The notes beneath the pieces are model-generated. The model saw only the letters and a list, made by a program, of their open reading frames with translations. It did not search any database and had not been told where the DNA came from. A stretch of 19,216 nt of DNA from SIG565 sp045540055 (GTDB lineage: Bacteria > Bacillota > Clostridia > Oscillospirales > Acutalibacteraceae). The position numbers and the translations under genes are program-made. Below, in pieces: positions 1-6,014 of this stretch; position 1 is the first letter of the stretch; each line of letters starts with the position of its first letter. The DNA lies in assembly GCA_045540055.1 (NCBI GenBank), contig JAZQGO010000017.1, positions 1 to 19,216 on the forward strand, in the 5' to 3' direction.

Positions 1-131
1 TAGATACAGTCGGTCGAAATAAAAAAGTAATAGCTGAATATATAAGAAATCAGTTAGAAGAAGATTTTGTAGCAGAACAAATGAGCATAAAAGAATATGT
101 TGACCCGTTTACGGGTGAGAAGAGAAAGTAG
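1..131 (+). CDS. tnpA: IS200/IS605-family Y1 transposase TnpA, C-terminal end (partial)
   Basis: Only the last 42 codons are in the window (from base 3, stop TAG at 129-131). The visible start, DTVGRNKK, and the end, DPFTGEKRK, match the C-terminus of IS200-type TnpA. The motif YIRNQ fits the Y-x-x-x-Q signature of HUH Y1 transposases. Its Tyr (codon 39-41) would be the nucleophile that makes the 5'-phosphotyrosine link during single-strand transposition, and the Gln (codon 51-53) helps hold the metal. The HUH half lies upstream of the window, so whether the gene is intact cannot be judged. No tnpB follows, which suits the IS200 branch that carries tnpA alone. The structured right end follows at once (141-269). 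Confidence 0.85.
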   Translation, partial: DTVGRNKKVIAEYIRNQLEEDFVAEQMSIKEYVDPFTGEKRK

Positions 132-133
132 GC

Positions 134-164
134 AAAAAAAGGCAGCCGCACGTGAGCGGCTGCC
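134..164 (-). terminator. Rho-independent terminator on the minus strand
   Basis: Read on the minus strand, a GC-rich 9-bp stem (164-156/149-141) with a 6-base loop is followed directly by seven T residues (140-134). This would stop minus-strand transcripts from the small gene at 272-559 and shield the transposase from antisense reading. Confidence 0.6.
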
Positions 165-269
165 CGAGATGGTAATGCGTTGCCAAACTTTCGAGGTCCC
201 TTTTAGGGACCTAGCCAGTAGGCGCCCCTTATAGGGGCTGTGCATAACACTAGTTTACTAGTGGTTATG
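141..269 (+). repeat. Right-end hairpin cluster of the IS200-like element
   Basis: Four stem-loops follow the transposase stop codon. They are 141-149/156-164 (9 bp, loop ACGTGA), 194-201/205-212 (8 bp, loop TTT), 224-229/233-238 (6 bp, loop TAT) and 243-254/257-269 (about 12 bp with one bulged G at 264). IS200/IS605 elements are recognised by TnpA through subterminal imperfect hairpins, often with a bulged base. The last hairpin is the best candidate for that site, and the element probably ends near 270. The exact cleavage site cannot be fixed without the left end or an empty site. Confidence 0.55.
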
Positions 270-271
270 AT

Positions 272-559
272 TTAATTGTTGACAATATGCTTTGCGTTTT
301 GTATTGCTTCAGAGAAAATGCTCGCGCCTATTGAAAAGCCATCACAAAAGGCTTGCTCTGAAATGACAATAATATATTCGTTTATACATTCGGTATATCT
401 CCCTAAAATTTCTAATAATGATTTGTCGATAGTATTTTCTAGGTTGGATAAATTTTTATTCATTAGATTTTCAAGTTCTTTAATCTCTTGATTAAATTTT
501 CCCAAATAGTCAATGGGTTCAAGATTTACATACCAAAGTTCCGAAATAATACTATTCAT
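272..559 (-). CDS. Small helical protein, DUF6809-like
   Basis: A 95-residue protein if it starts at the ATG at 557-559, which has a very strong Shine-Dalgarno (GGGGGGAG, 4 bases before the ATG). A longer reading frame to 637 has no such site and is rejected. The sequence is mostly helical and charged. It ends in a segment with FCDGFSIGASIFSEA, like the F-x-x-G-F-x-x-G-a pattern near the C-terminus of the small DUF6809-type proteins common in Firmicutes chromosomes and prophages. No function is known. It is divergent from the ribbon-helix-helix gene at 696 and abuts the IS right end. Family assignment is by motif memory and moderate only. Confidence 0.6.
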   Translation of the reverse strand: MNSIISELWYVNLEPIDYLGKFNQEIKELENLMNKNLSNLENTIDKSLLEILGRYTECINEYIIVISEQAFCDGFSIGASIFSEAIQNAKHIVNN

Positions 560-570
560 ATTACTCCCCC

Positions 571-599
571 CTTGCTTTAATTTTCTAAAATAAAGCAAG
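571..599 (-). promoter_or_regulatory. Leader hairpin touching the Shine-Dalgarno of the DUF6809-like gene
   Basis: A 9-bp perfect stem (571-579 with 591-599) has extra A-T pairs inside its loop. On the minus-strand mRNA it sits directly before the GGGGGGAG ribosome binding site. It could protect the 5' end or affect ribosome access. No protein or ligand can be inferred. Confidence 0.35.
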
Positions 600-610
600 A
601 GCTTTATTTT

Positions 611-687
611 ATGGTACCACTTTGGGTCTAAAAACACAACATAAAAATGCTTTGTCGATAAAATTCGTTAAATGGCACCAAGGTGGT
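611..687. promoter_or_regulatory. Paired TGGYACCA boxes between divergent genes (possible operator)
   Basis: The region between the divergent genes carries the palindrome TGGTACCA at 612-619 and the near-copy TGGCACCA at 673-680. In addition, ACCACTTTGG (616-625) is the reverse complement of CCAAGGTGGT (678-687) apart from one base. The second box overlaps the ribosome binding site of the ribbon-helix-helix gene. Such proteins often bind short palindromes in their own promoter, so self-regulation is plausible. This is inference only. Confidence 0.3.
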
Positions 688-695
688 GAACATTT

Positions 696-827
696 GTGAC
701 CGATAAAGTAGAAGTAAAGTTGAGATTACCTCTGGAAGTTAAGGAAAAATTGCAAAAAGAGGCAGAAAAGCAAAAGCGAAGCGTTAATAATCTTTTGGAA
801 GTAATAATCGAAGAATATCTTAAATAA
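696..827 (+). CDS. Arc/MetJ-type ribbon-helix-helix DNA-binding protein
   Basis: A 43-residue protein starting at GTG (696-698), with AAGGTGG at 680-686 as ribosome binding site and stop TAA at 825-827. The N-terminus has an alternating strand, VEVKLRLPLEV, followed by helix 1 (KEKLQKEAEKQKRS) and helix 2 (VNNLLEVIIEEYLK). This strand-helix-helix plan, with R/N residues at the turn, is that of Arc-like ribbon-helix-helix repressors, which dimerise and insert the paired strand into the major groove. No toxin partner is next to it: the next gene is convergent, beyond a terminator. It may regulate itself and the divergent gene at 272-559. The gene is too short for many gene callers. Confidence 0.7.
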   Translation: MTDKVEVKLRLPLEVKEKLQKEAEKQKRSVNNLLEVIIEEYLK

Positions 828-857
828 AAACCTAAGTGCTTAGCACTTAGGTTTTTT
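826..857. terminator. Bidirectional Rho-independent terminator
   Basis: A perfect stem CCTAAGTGC (831-839) / GCACTTAGG (843-851) with loop TTA is flanked by AAAAA (826-830) and TTTTTT (852-857). It ends the ribbon-helix-helix transcript on the plus strand and the S23 gene transcript on the minus strand. Confidence 0.85.
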
Positions 858-881
858 ATGCCTTTATGAACTTTGCGACAG

Positions 882-1229
882 TTAATTTGTTTTATTTTTA
901 ACAGTGGTGATAGAAGCTATAAGTTTTCTTCGTATTGTACCGCATTTATTGGTAAGAGAATTGTACGCCTCTTCATTGATAGCACTAACTTTGAAAAGAA
1001 TTTCAAGCCAATATTCTGTTTCGTAACATTCTTTGAGAGAAATTTCTAATTTGTTTATAAAATCAGCATCGCTTTGGGCATATTTGGCCTCATAGGAATT
1101 TGCACCTATAGAAGAGCAAGAGCGCAATAATTGATTTACAAACACCGAGCGCCCTTTTATTTGGTCACATATTGCAGTTGTGTCAACTATAAGTTCAACG
1201 GCCAAATCTTTAATTGTTTTATTGTTCAT
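882..1229 (-). CDS. Four-helix-bundle protein (S23 / 23S rRNA IVS family)
   Basis: A 115-residue, all-helical protein. The middle carries the family signature: QLLRSCSSIGANSYEA (residues 33-48), then a second helix ending in KECYETEYWLEIL (residues 67-79). This is the four-helix-bundle family first noted in intervening sequences of 23S rRNA genes and related in fold to Avd of diversity-generating retroelements. Members form pentameric barrels and bind nucleic acid; the cellular role is unknown. The start is clear, with AAGGAGG at 1237-1243. It lies alone, downstream of an unusual repeat array (1245-1450) and ahead of a shared terminator. No reverse transcriptase or rRNA is nearby, so neither a retroelement nor an rRNA insertion is supported. 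Confidence 0.85.
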   Translation of the reverse strand: MNNKTIKDLAVELIVDTTAICDQIKGRSVFVNQLLRSCSSIGANSYEAKYAQSDADFINKLEISLKECYETEYWLEILFKVSAINEEAYNSLTNKCGTIRRKLIASITTVKNKTN

Positions 1230-1244
1230 AAAATACCTCCTTCA

Positions 1245-1450
1245 GCGATATACTCGCTTATGCTCGTGCGATATATTTTTAATAAATGCGATATAACCTC
1301 ACTTCGTTCGGCCAAGATATGATATAAATTCCAATACGCGTCCCGAAGGGACATATCTCATCGAAATATATCGCATATGAAGTATATATCGCAAATTCTG
1401 TAAGGAATTTATATCGCTGAAACTGTCCGCACAAAAAGTGCGACAGTTTC
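1245..1450. repeat. Mirrored GCGATATA repeat array with nested hairpins
   Basis: GCGATATA occurs three times on the left (1245-1252, 1268-1275, 1288-1295) and its reverse complement TATATCGC three times on the right (1367-1374, 1385-1392, 1410-1417). The spacers are 10 to 17 bases. A 12-bp perfect inverted repeat joins 1321-1332 to 1404-1415. Small hairpins sit between units: 1340-1344/1348-1352 (loop GAA), 1393-1398/1405-1410, and at the rlmD end 1419-1426/1443-1450 with inner stem 1428-1432/1438-1442. The array is the leader of the S23 gene, and it overlaps the last codons and the stop of rlmD. It is not a CRISPR array. Confidence 0.75.
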
Positions 1451-2764
1451 TATATGACTCGTGGAAGGGAACATATCTACCGGTGTATATTCGGTGAGAA
1501 TATATCCGTAATCGCGAAGCAGTGCGCAATCGCGGGCGAGCGTTGCCGAGTCACACGAAACGTAAACGAGTCTTTCGGGCGCAAAGTCGTGGGCGATAAT
1601 TTTAAGTAGCTCATCACTGCAGCCCTTACGTGGCGGGTCGACGATTACAACATCGGGCTCTAATCTGCGCCGTGCTAACTCTTTAGCGGCAGCGGCGGCA
1701 TCCATACAAATAAATTCGGCGTTTTCTATGCCGTTTTCTTGCGCGTTTATTTTGGCGTCCTTTACAGCGTCGGGGATAATTTCAACCCCGATGATTTTTT
1801 TTGCCTTATTAGCGAGACTCAATCCAATAGTACCTGCGCCGCAATATAAATCGAGCACCGTTTTGTTATCACACTCGGCATATTCTGCTGCCTTTTGGTA
1901 GAGCCTTTCGGCCATATCACGATTAACCTGATAAAAGGATAGCGGCGAAATACGAATTTTGACGTCACACAAAATGTCGGTGATAAAGTCCTGACCGTAA
2001 ACGGTTTTGCATTTATCGCCTAAAATAACATTTGTATTTTTTTTATTTATATTTATTTGTAGACTTTTGAAGCTATTGCCTGCGACGGAAATACATAAAT
2101 CGGTCAACTCTTTTGAATAGTCAAGCGTGTCGCCGTTTATAATAATAACAACCATAATTTCCTGAGTTTTTTCGGCAATTCGCAGGTATATATGGCGCAC
2201 AAGACCCTTGTGAGTATTCTCATGATAAACAGAAATATTATATGTCTTTATCCACTCCGTGATAGTTTTACAAAGTCGTGTGAAAATTTCGGGCTGAAGC
2301 ATACAGTCGTCATTTTCAATTATGCGGTGTGAATGGGTGGCATAAAAGCCCGTATTGCCGCTCAGTGACACGGGGTACTGCGCCTTGTTGCGATAACGGC
2401 ATATTCTATCGGTTTTAATTATAGGCTCGGGCGGTAAATCGTAGCCGCCGATACGACGGATGTTATTCTCAACCTTTGCCGATTTAATTTCACATTCCTT
2501 CTCGTAATTTATGTGACGGTAAACACAACCGCCGCATTGCGAGAAAACCTTACAATCGGGCTCTTTTCGTGCATCAGATGGTACTAAGAGCTCTGTCAAT
2601 TTGCCGTATGCGTAAGATTTTTTAACCTTTAAAATCTTAACGCGCGCCGTATCACCCTCGGTGGTCAGCGGTACAAAAACCGCCATACTGTCATATCGCC
2701 CAACTCCGTAGCCGTCGGACGAGGTGCCGTGAATTTTTAAAATAATTTCATCGTTTTTATTCAT
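1409..2764 (-). CDS. rlmD: 23S rRNA (uracil-C5)-methyltransferase RlmD/RlmCD family
   Basis: A 451-residue RumA-type enzyme that makes 5-methyluridine in 23S rRNA with S-adenosylmethionine. In order: an N-terminal TRAM RNA-binding domain (about 5-60); Fe-S cluster cysteines C71, C77, C80 and C154; the methyltransferase domain with SAM loop VLDLYCGAGTIG (303-314), VDPPRKG (375-381), the catalytic nucleophile C404 in YVSCDSATLARD, and the base E439 in SHIET. All key residues are present. Firmicutes often have one enzyme (RlmCD) that methylates two positions, so the exact target is uncertain. The maf stop overlaps its start, so it is the second gene of an operon. The last residues, VRTVSAI, and the stop codon fall inside the repeat array, which suggests a repeat-derived C-terminus. 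Confidence 0.9.
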   Translation of the reverse strand: MNKNDEIILKIHGTSSDGYGVGRYDSMAVFVPLTTEGDTARVKILKVKKSYAYGKLTELLVPSDARKEPDCKVFSQCGGCVYRHINYEKECEIKSAKVENNIRRIGGYDLPPEPIIKTDRICRYRNKAQYPVSLSGNTGFYATHSHRIIENDDCMLQPEIFTRLCKTITEWIKTYNISVYHENTHKGLVRHIYLRIAEKTQEIMVVIIINGDTLDYSKELTDLCISVAGNSFKSLQININKKNTNVILGDKCKTVYGQDFITDILCDVKIRISPLSFYQVNRDMAERLYQKAAEYAECDNKTVLDLYCGAGTIGLSLANKAKKIIGVEIIPDAVKDAKINAQENGIENAEFICMDAAAAAKELARRRLEPDVVIVDPPRKGCSDELLKIIAHDFAPERLVYVSCDSATLARDCALLRDYGYILTEYTPVDMFPSTSHIETVALFVRTVSAI

Positions 2765-3332
2765 ATAAGCCCCATAATTTAATAAAGTTGTTTATCTCTT
2801 TTTTTAGTCGTGCGACGGGTAGTCCAACAATGTTAAAATAGTCGCCGTGAATTTCTTTTACAAGGGTTGCGCCAAAGCCTTGAATACCGTATGCGCCTGC
2901 CTTGTCAAAGCATTCATCTGTATCAATATAATCTGAAATTTCATTATCGCTTAAATCGTAAAACACAACGTCCGACCGACTTGAAAAGCTCATACTCTTG
3001 CCGCCAAAACAAATAGCACAGCCCGTTATTACCTTGTGTGTGCGGCCGGATAATAAATTCAGCATTTTATATGCGTCATTGCGGTCTTTGGGCTTGCCGA
3101 GCATCATATCCTCAATAAAAACGGCGGTGTCTGAGCCGATGACAATACTGTCGGGGTGTTGACGCGATATATGAAGCGCCTTTTGCACCGCCAAATATTC
3201 GGGCGCAGAAAACACGTCGATATTATCGGGTAAAATCTCCTCAATATCGGCGGGGATACAGTCGAATTTGTCGGTTATAAGTTTAAAAAGCTCATTGCGT
3301 CTTGGGGACGATGACGCGAGAATGAATTTCAT
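2757..3332 (-). CDS. maf: Maf-family nucleoside triphosphate pyrophosphatase
   Basis: A 191-residue house-cleaning enzyme that hydrolyses dTTP/UTP and modified nucleotides to the monophosphate and diphosphate. It has the N-terminal ILASSSPRRNELF substrate loop (residues 3-15), the catalytic Asp in IGSDTAV, LGKPKD, LSGRTHKVITG, AYGIQG and the closing DYFNIVGLPV motif. Length and motifs are those of a complete Maf protein. The ATG at 3330-3332 is chosen, with GAGG 8 bases upstream; a GTG three codons earlier overlaps that site. Its stop (2757-2759) lies within the start region of rlmD (8-base overlap), so the two are probably translationally coupled. Confidence 0.9.
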   Translation of the reverse strand: MKFILASSSPRRNELFKLITDKFDCIPADIEEILPDNIDVFSAPEYLAVQKALHISRQHPDSIVIGSDTAVFIEDMMLGKPKDRNDAYKMLNLLSGRTHKVITGCAICFGGKSMSFSSRSDVVFYDLSDNEISDYIDTDECFDKAGAYGIQGFGATLVKEIHGDYFNIVGLPVARLKKEINNFIKLWGLYE

Positions 3333-3351
3333 ATTATACACCTCGTGTAAT

Positions 3352-3380
3352 ATTTTAACACAATACTTATCTTTTTACAA
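3352..3380 (-). promoter_or_regulatory. Likely sigma-A promoter of maf-rlmD
   Basis: On the minus strand, TTGTAA (3380-3375) and TAAAAT (3357-3352) are separated by 17 bases. The -10 box lies 19 bases before the maf ATG, so the leader would be very short, with the ribosome binding site at its 5' end. The opposite strand of this 70-base gap must also hold the promoter of the ispD-like operon; TACAAT at 3376-3381 is a weak candidate for its -10. Confidence 0.4.
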
Positions 3381-3402
3381 TCATAAGAAACGGAGAAAAT
3401 CG

Positions 3403-4101
3403 ATGAATATTGGTCTTTTAATAGCCGGAGGTGTCGGCAGAAGAATGAATATGAATATACCAAAACAGTTTATTGAGGTAAACGGCAAGCCTGTAATTAT
3501 CTATACCCTTGAGGCTTTCCAGAATAACGAAAATATCGACGAAATTGCAGTTGTTTGCCTTAAAGACTGGATGGATGACCTGAAAAACTGGGCTCAAAAA
3601 TATGGAATTACCAAGCTCACCACAGTAGTTGAGGGCGGTGACACAGGTATGGAATCTTTACGTGTAGGTATGTATGCGTTAAGTGAAAAATATGATGGTG
3701 ACGACATAATAGTTATACACGATGCGGTTCGTCCGCTGATAAGCGATAGGATAATTGATGATAATGTTGAGGGTGTTAAAAAATACGGTAATGCTATTAC
3801 GGTGCTGCCCTCTAATTCTGCGCTTTTATATAGTGAGGACTCTCTATCATCAAATAGGGTTGTTGACCGTGATTTAATTGCCAATACACAGACGCCGCAA
3901 TCATTGCGTCTTAGTAAGTTTAAAGAAATACATTTACAAGCAATAGACAAGGGTATTAAGGATACCGTTGCAACCTGTACACTTTTGGTCGAGCTTGGCA
4001 ACACCGTTTATTTTGTCGACGGTGACGAAATGAACTTTAAGATCACAACCGCCGAGCATATTGATTTGCTAAGGGCTTATCTTAATATGAGGGACGAATA
4101 G
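3403..4101 (+). CDS. IspD/TarI-like cytidylyltransferase
   Basis: A 232-residue CTP-dependent cytidylyltransferase. The start is ATG at 3403 with GGAG seven bases upstream; a longer frame from 3268 would run across maf and is rejected. It has the nucleotide-binding loop LLIAGGVGRRMNMNIPKQF (5-23), HDAVRP (106-111), VDR (154-156), NTQTPQ (161-166) and NFKITTAEHI (211-220). The family joins a sugar or polyol phosphate to CTP, releasing diphosphate. The segment GGDTGMES (78-85) lacks the Arg usual in the GG-x-x-R-x-x-S motif of MEP-specific IspD. With a sugar-nucleotide enzyme and AraD next to it, a CDP-polyol or CDP-pentose role (TarI-like) is more likely than isoprenoid synthesis, but this is not proven. 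It is first in a three-gene operon. Confidence 0.75.
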   Translation: MNIGLLIAGGVGRRMNMNIPKQFIEVNGKPVIIYTLEAFQNNENIDEIAVVCLKDWMDDLKNWAQKYGITKLTTVVEGGDTGMESLRVGMYALSEKYDGDDIIVIHDAVRPLISDRIIDDNVEGVKKYGNAITVLPSNSALLYSEDSLSSNRVVDRDLIANTQTPQSLRLSKFKEIHLQAIDKGIKDTVATCTLLVELGNTVYFVDGDEMNFKITTAEHIDLLRAYLNMRDE

Positions 4102-4102
4102 A

Positions 4103-5149
4103 ATGTTAAATTCCGTAGAAAAAGAGATTGATAATATTGGCGCCGCGAATTTAGACTGGGATGCTCTTGTCGGTAAGACGGTGCTTGTTACAGGAGCAGC
4201 AGGCTTTATCGGCACCTATATTGTTTGTGCATTGTTAAAAAAGGGTATAAAGGTGATGGCGCTTGTTCAAAGCAGGGCAAAAGCTGAGCAAAAATTTGCC
4301 GACTATTTGGGCTACAACCTGCAAATTATTGAGCACGACGTCTGTAATGAGTTTTTGGGTGAGCAGAAGGCAGATTATATAATACACTGCGCTTCTTATG
4401 CGGCACCAAAGGAATATTCACTTTATCCTGTTGAAACTATGAAGATAAACTTTTGCGGCACTCTTAATATGCTTGATTACGCAAAACGCGTGGGTGCCGA
4501 GTGTTTTGTATACATTTCAACAATCGAGATATACGGTAAAACTACGGGTGTGAATTTGATAGACGAAAACACATACGGCGAAATAGATGCTTTAAATCCG
4601 CGCTCTTGCTATCCTCTTAGTAAAAAGGCGAGCGAAACGCTATGTATCAGCTATGCCGAGGAGTACGGTGTTAATGTCAAAATTTCGCGTCTTAGTTATA
4701 TTTTTGGCCCAGGTATGAGTGCAAACGATTCAAAAATTGTGTCGGTTTTCCCGCAGTGCATTGCCAAGAACAAGGATATTGTGCTTAAAAGCAGAGGTGA
4801 GCAGCTGCGCTCATATACTTTTGTTAGCGATGCAATAACGGGCATACTGACGGTGCTGATTAAAGGTGAAAATAAAAACGTTTATAATATTGCGTCGTCC
4901 CTTTGTAAAACTAGCATTGTCGGTATTGCAAATACGCTTGTAGAACTATATCCTGATAAGCATTTGCAGGTAAAGTTCGATCTGCCCGACGAACAAGAAA
5001 AGAAGGCATTTTCGCTAATAGAAAACGCCGTTATGACTGCCGAAAAATTAGAGTCACTCGGTTGGCGTCCTACCGTCGACCTCGCGGAAGGACTTAAAAG
5101 AACGGTAGAAGAAAAAATCGAAAGAAACGAGAAGGAAAAGCTATGTTAG
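4103..5149 (+). CDS. Extended SDR, NAD-dependent sugar-nucleotide epimerase/dehydratase
   Basis: A 348-residue enzyme of the UDP-glucuronate decarboxylase/4-epimerase type. A Rossmann fold begins at residue 26 with the NAD loop TGAAGFIG (30-37). Further signatures are IIHCASYAAP (93-102), the catalytic region with STIEIYG (139-145), and the Y-x-x-x-K pair Y170/K174 in CYPLSKKASE. RLSYIFGPGM (196-205) belongs to the substrate pocket. The start lies one base after the stop of the cytidylyltransferase, and the stop overlaps the start of araD by seven bases, so the three genes form one operon. The substrate cannot be read from sequence. It could oxidise, reduce or epimerise a nucleotide-linked sugar made by its neighbour. 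Confidence 0.8.
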   Translation: MLNSVEKEIDNIGAANLDWDALVGKTVLVTGAAGFIGTYIVCALLKKGIKVMALVQSRAKAEQKFADYLGYNLQIIEHDVCNEFLGEQKADYIIHCASYAAPKEYSLYPVETMKINFCGTLNMLDYAKRVGAECFVYISTIEIYGKTTGVNLIDENTYGEIDALNPRSCYPLSKKASETLCISYAEEYGVNVKISRLSYIFGPGMSANDSKIVSVFPQCIAKNKDIVLKSRGEQLRSYTFVSDAITGILTVLIKGENKNVYNIASSLCKTSIVGIANTLVELYPDKHLQVKFDLPDEQEKKAFSLIENAVMTAEKLESLGWRPTVDLAEGLKRTVEEKIERNEKEKLC

Positions 5150-5838
5150 AAAAATTAAAGCAAGAGGTACTCGCGGCTAACAAAATGTTGCCCGAGCATC
5201 GATTGGTTACATTTACATGGGGTAATGTAAGCGGTATTGACCGCGCAAGAGGACTTGTTGTAATAAAACCCAGCGGCGTACCGTACGAAACAATGTTGTC
5301 CGACGATATGGTGGTTTTAGACCTTGAGGGTAATATTATTGAGGGTAGGCTTAACCCCTCGTCCGATGCGCCGACGCACCTGGAAATTTATAAGGCATTT
5401 AGCAGTGTCGGTGGGGTGGTACATACCCATTCCAATTGGGCTACCTGCTGGGCGCAGTCCTGCCGAGATATACCCGCATATGGTACAACACACGCCGATT
5501 TCTTTTATGGCAGTGTGCCTTGCACACGACCTCTTACAAAAGATGAGGTTGAGTCGGCCTACGAAAAAGAGACGGGCAAGGTAATTGTTGAAACCTTTAA
5601 AAACCGTAATATCGACCCCGCCGCCGTTACGGGTGTTATTGTGAATAAGCACGGGCCGTTCTCTTGGGGTAAGGATGCTGCCGAGGCGGTGCATAATTCC
5701 GTCGTGCTTGAGGCTGTTTCTAATATGGCATATCATACCGAGCTTATTAACCACGGCTGTACGCCCATAGAAAATTATTTGCTTAAAAAACATTATCTAC
5801 GTAAGCACGGCCCCAACGCATATTACGGACAGAAATAG
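5143..5838 (+). CDS. araD: L-ribulose-5-phosphate 4-epimerase
   Basis: A 231-residue class II aldolase/adducin-fold enzyme that interconverts L-ribulose 5-phosphate and D-xylulose 5-phosphate by retro-aldol cleavage and re-closure. It is close to AraD over its whole length: LVTFTWGNVSGID (21-33), KPSGVPY (42-48), D76, the zinc ligands H95 and H97 in VHTHS, HADFFYG (117-123), the third ligand H170 in NKHGPFSWG, and the C-terminal tyrosine in KHGPNAYYGQ (Y228, like Tyr229 of E. coli AraD). No arabinose genes (araA, araB) are in the window. Instead it sits behind a cytidylyltransferase and an SDR, pointing to supply of a pentulose phosphate for a surface polymer. The ATG overlaps the preceding stop; AAGGA precedes it. 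Confidence 0.9.
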   Translation: MLEKLKQEVLAANKMLPEHRLVTFTWGNVSGIDRARGLVVIKPSGVPYETMLSDDMVVLDLEGNIIEGRLNPSSDAPTHLEIYKAFSSVGGVVHTHSNWATCWAQSCRDIPAYGTTHADFFYGSVPCTRPLTKDEVESAYEKETGKVIVETFKNRNIDPAAVTGVIVNKHGPFSWGKDAAEAVHNSVVLEAVSNMAYHTELINHGCTPIENYLLKKHYLRKHGPNAYYGQK

Positions 5839-5874
5839 AAAAAACACCTACCGCTTAAGCGATAGGTGTTTTTT
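5839..5874. terminator. Bidirectional Rho-independent terminator after araD
   Basis: A long stem pairs 5839-5850 with 5863-5874, starting with AAAAAA and ending in TTTTTT. It continues as 5852-5855/5858-5861 after one C-A mismatch. It begins right after the araD stop codon and closes the three-gene operon. Confidence 0.85.
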
Positions 5875-5929
5875 AGGATTTAGGGGTTAGGATTTAGGGG
5901 TATAGGATTTAGGATTTCGGGTTTAGGGG
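5875..5929 (+). repeat. Short telomere-like GGATTTAGG(GG) repeat
   Basis: Between two terminators lies a degenerate tandem run: GGATTTAGGGG twice (5876-5886 and 5890-5900), then GGATTTAGG (5905-5913), GGATTTC, and GGGTTTAGGGG (5919-5929). G runs of three or more occur at 5883-5886, 5897-5900, 5919-5921 and 5926-5929. It codes for nothing. It marks the join between host-type genes and the phage-like set. A weak G-quadruplex is possible, but the loops are long. Confidence 0.65.
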
Positions 5930-5952
5930 ACGGAGTTATCCGTTCCTTTTTT
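5928..5952 (+). terminator. Second plus-strand terminator before the phage-like genes
   Basis: A 7-bp stem, GGACGGA (5928-5934) with TCCG-T-TCC (5939-5946, one bulged T), loop GTTA, is followed by six T residues (5947-5952). With the terminator at 5839-5874 it isolates the phage-like genes from upstream transcription. Confidence 0.6.
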
Positions 5953-5962
5953 ATATATGTCG

Positions 5963-5991
5963 GTGAATGTCGCAAAATGCCCTGTTATAAT
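5963..5991 (+). promoter_or_regulatory. Extended -10 promoter of the phage-like gene set
   Basis: A perfect TATAAT (5986-5991) is preceded by TGT (5983-5985), giving an extended -10. The -35 is weak: GTGAAT at 5963-5968 with a 17-base spacer. The start point would be near 5998, and the AGGGGGG ribosome binding site (6002-6008) follows at once. It is placed directly after the double terminator and is the only clear promoter for the plus-strand genes that follow. Confidence 0.55.
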
Positions 5992-6014
5992 ACATCGCGT
6001 CAGGGGGGCTGGAC

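Noticed and set aside
54..245. 63-codon minus-strand open frame in the IS right end
   Set aside because: It covers the hairpin cluster and is antisense to tnpA; no ribosome binding site.
882..1229. Avd of a diversity-generating retroelement
   Set aside because: The fold family is shared, but no reverse transcriptase and no template/variable repeat pair is visible in the window.
1245..1450. CRISPR array
   Set aside because: Units are 8 bases, mirrored instead of direct across the array, with spacers of 10 to 17 bases, and no cas gene is present.
1299..1529. 76-codon minus-strand open frame across the repeat array
   Set aside because: Made of repeat sequence and the rlmD 3' end in another frame; low-complexity R/Y/I-rich translation.
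3594..4004. 136-codon minus-strand open frame
   Set aside because: Antisense shadow of the cytidylyltransferase gene.
3403..4101. Firm call of ispD of the isoprenoid pathway
   Set aside because: The family is clear but the substrate is not: the MEP-type Arg motif is missing and the neighbours handle pentose phosphates and sugar nucleotides.
5317..5793. 158-codon minus-strand open frame
   Set aside because: Antisense shadow of araD with no recognisable protein pattern.
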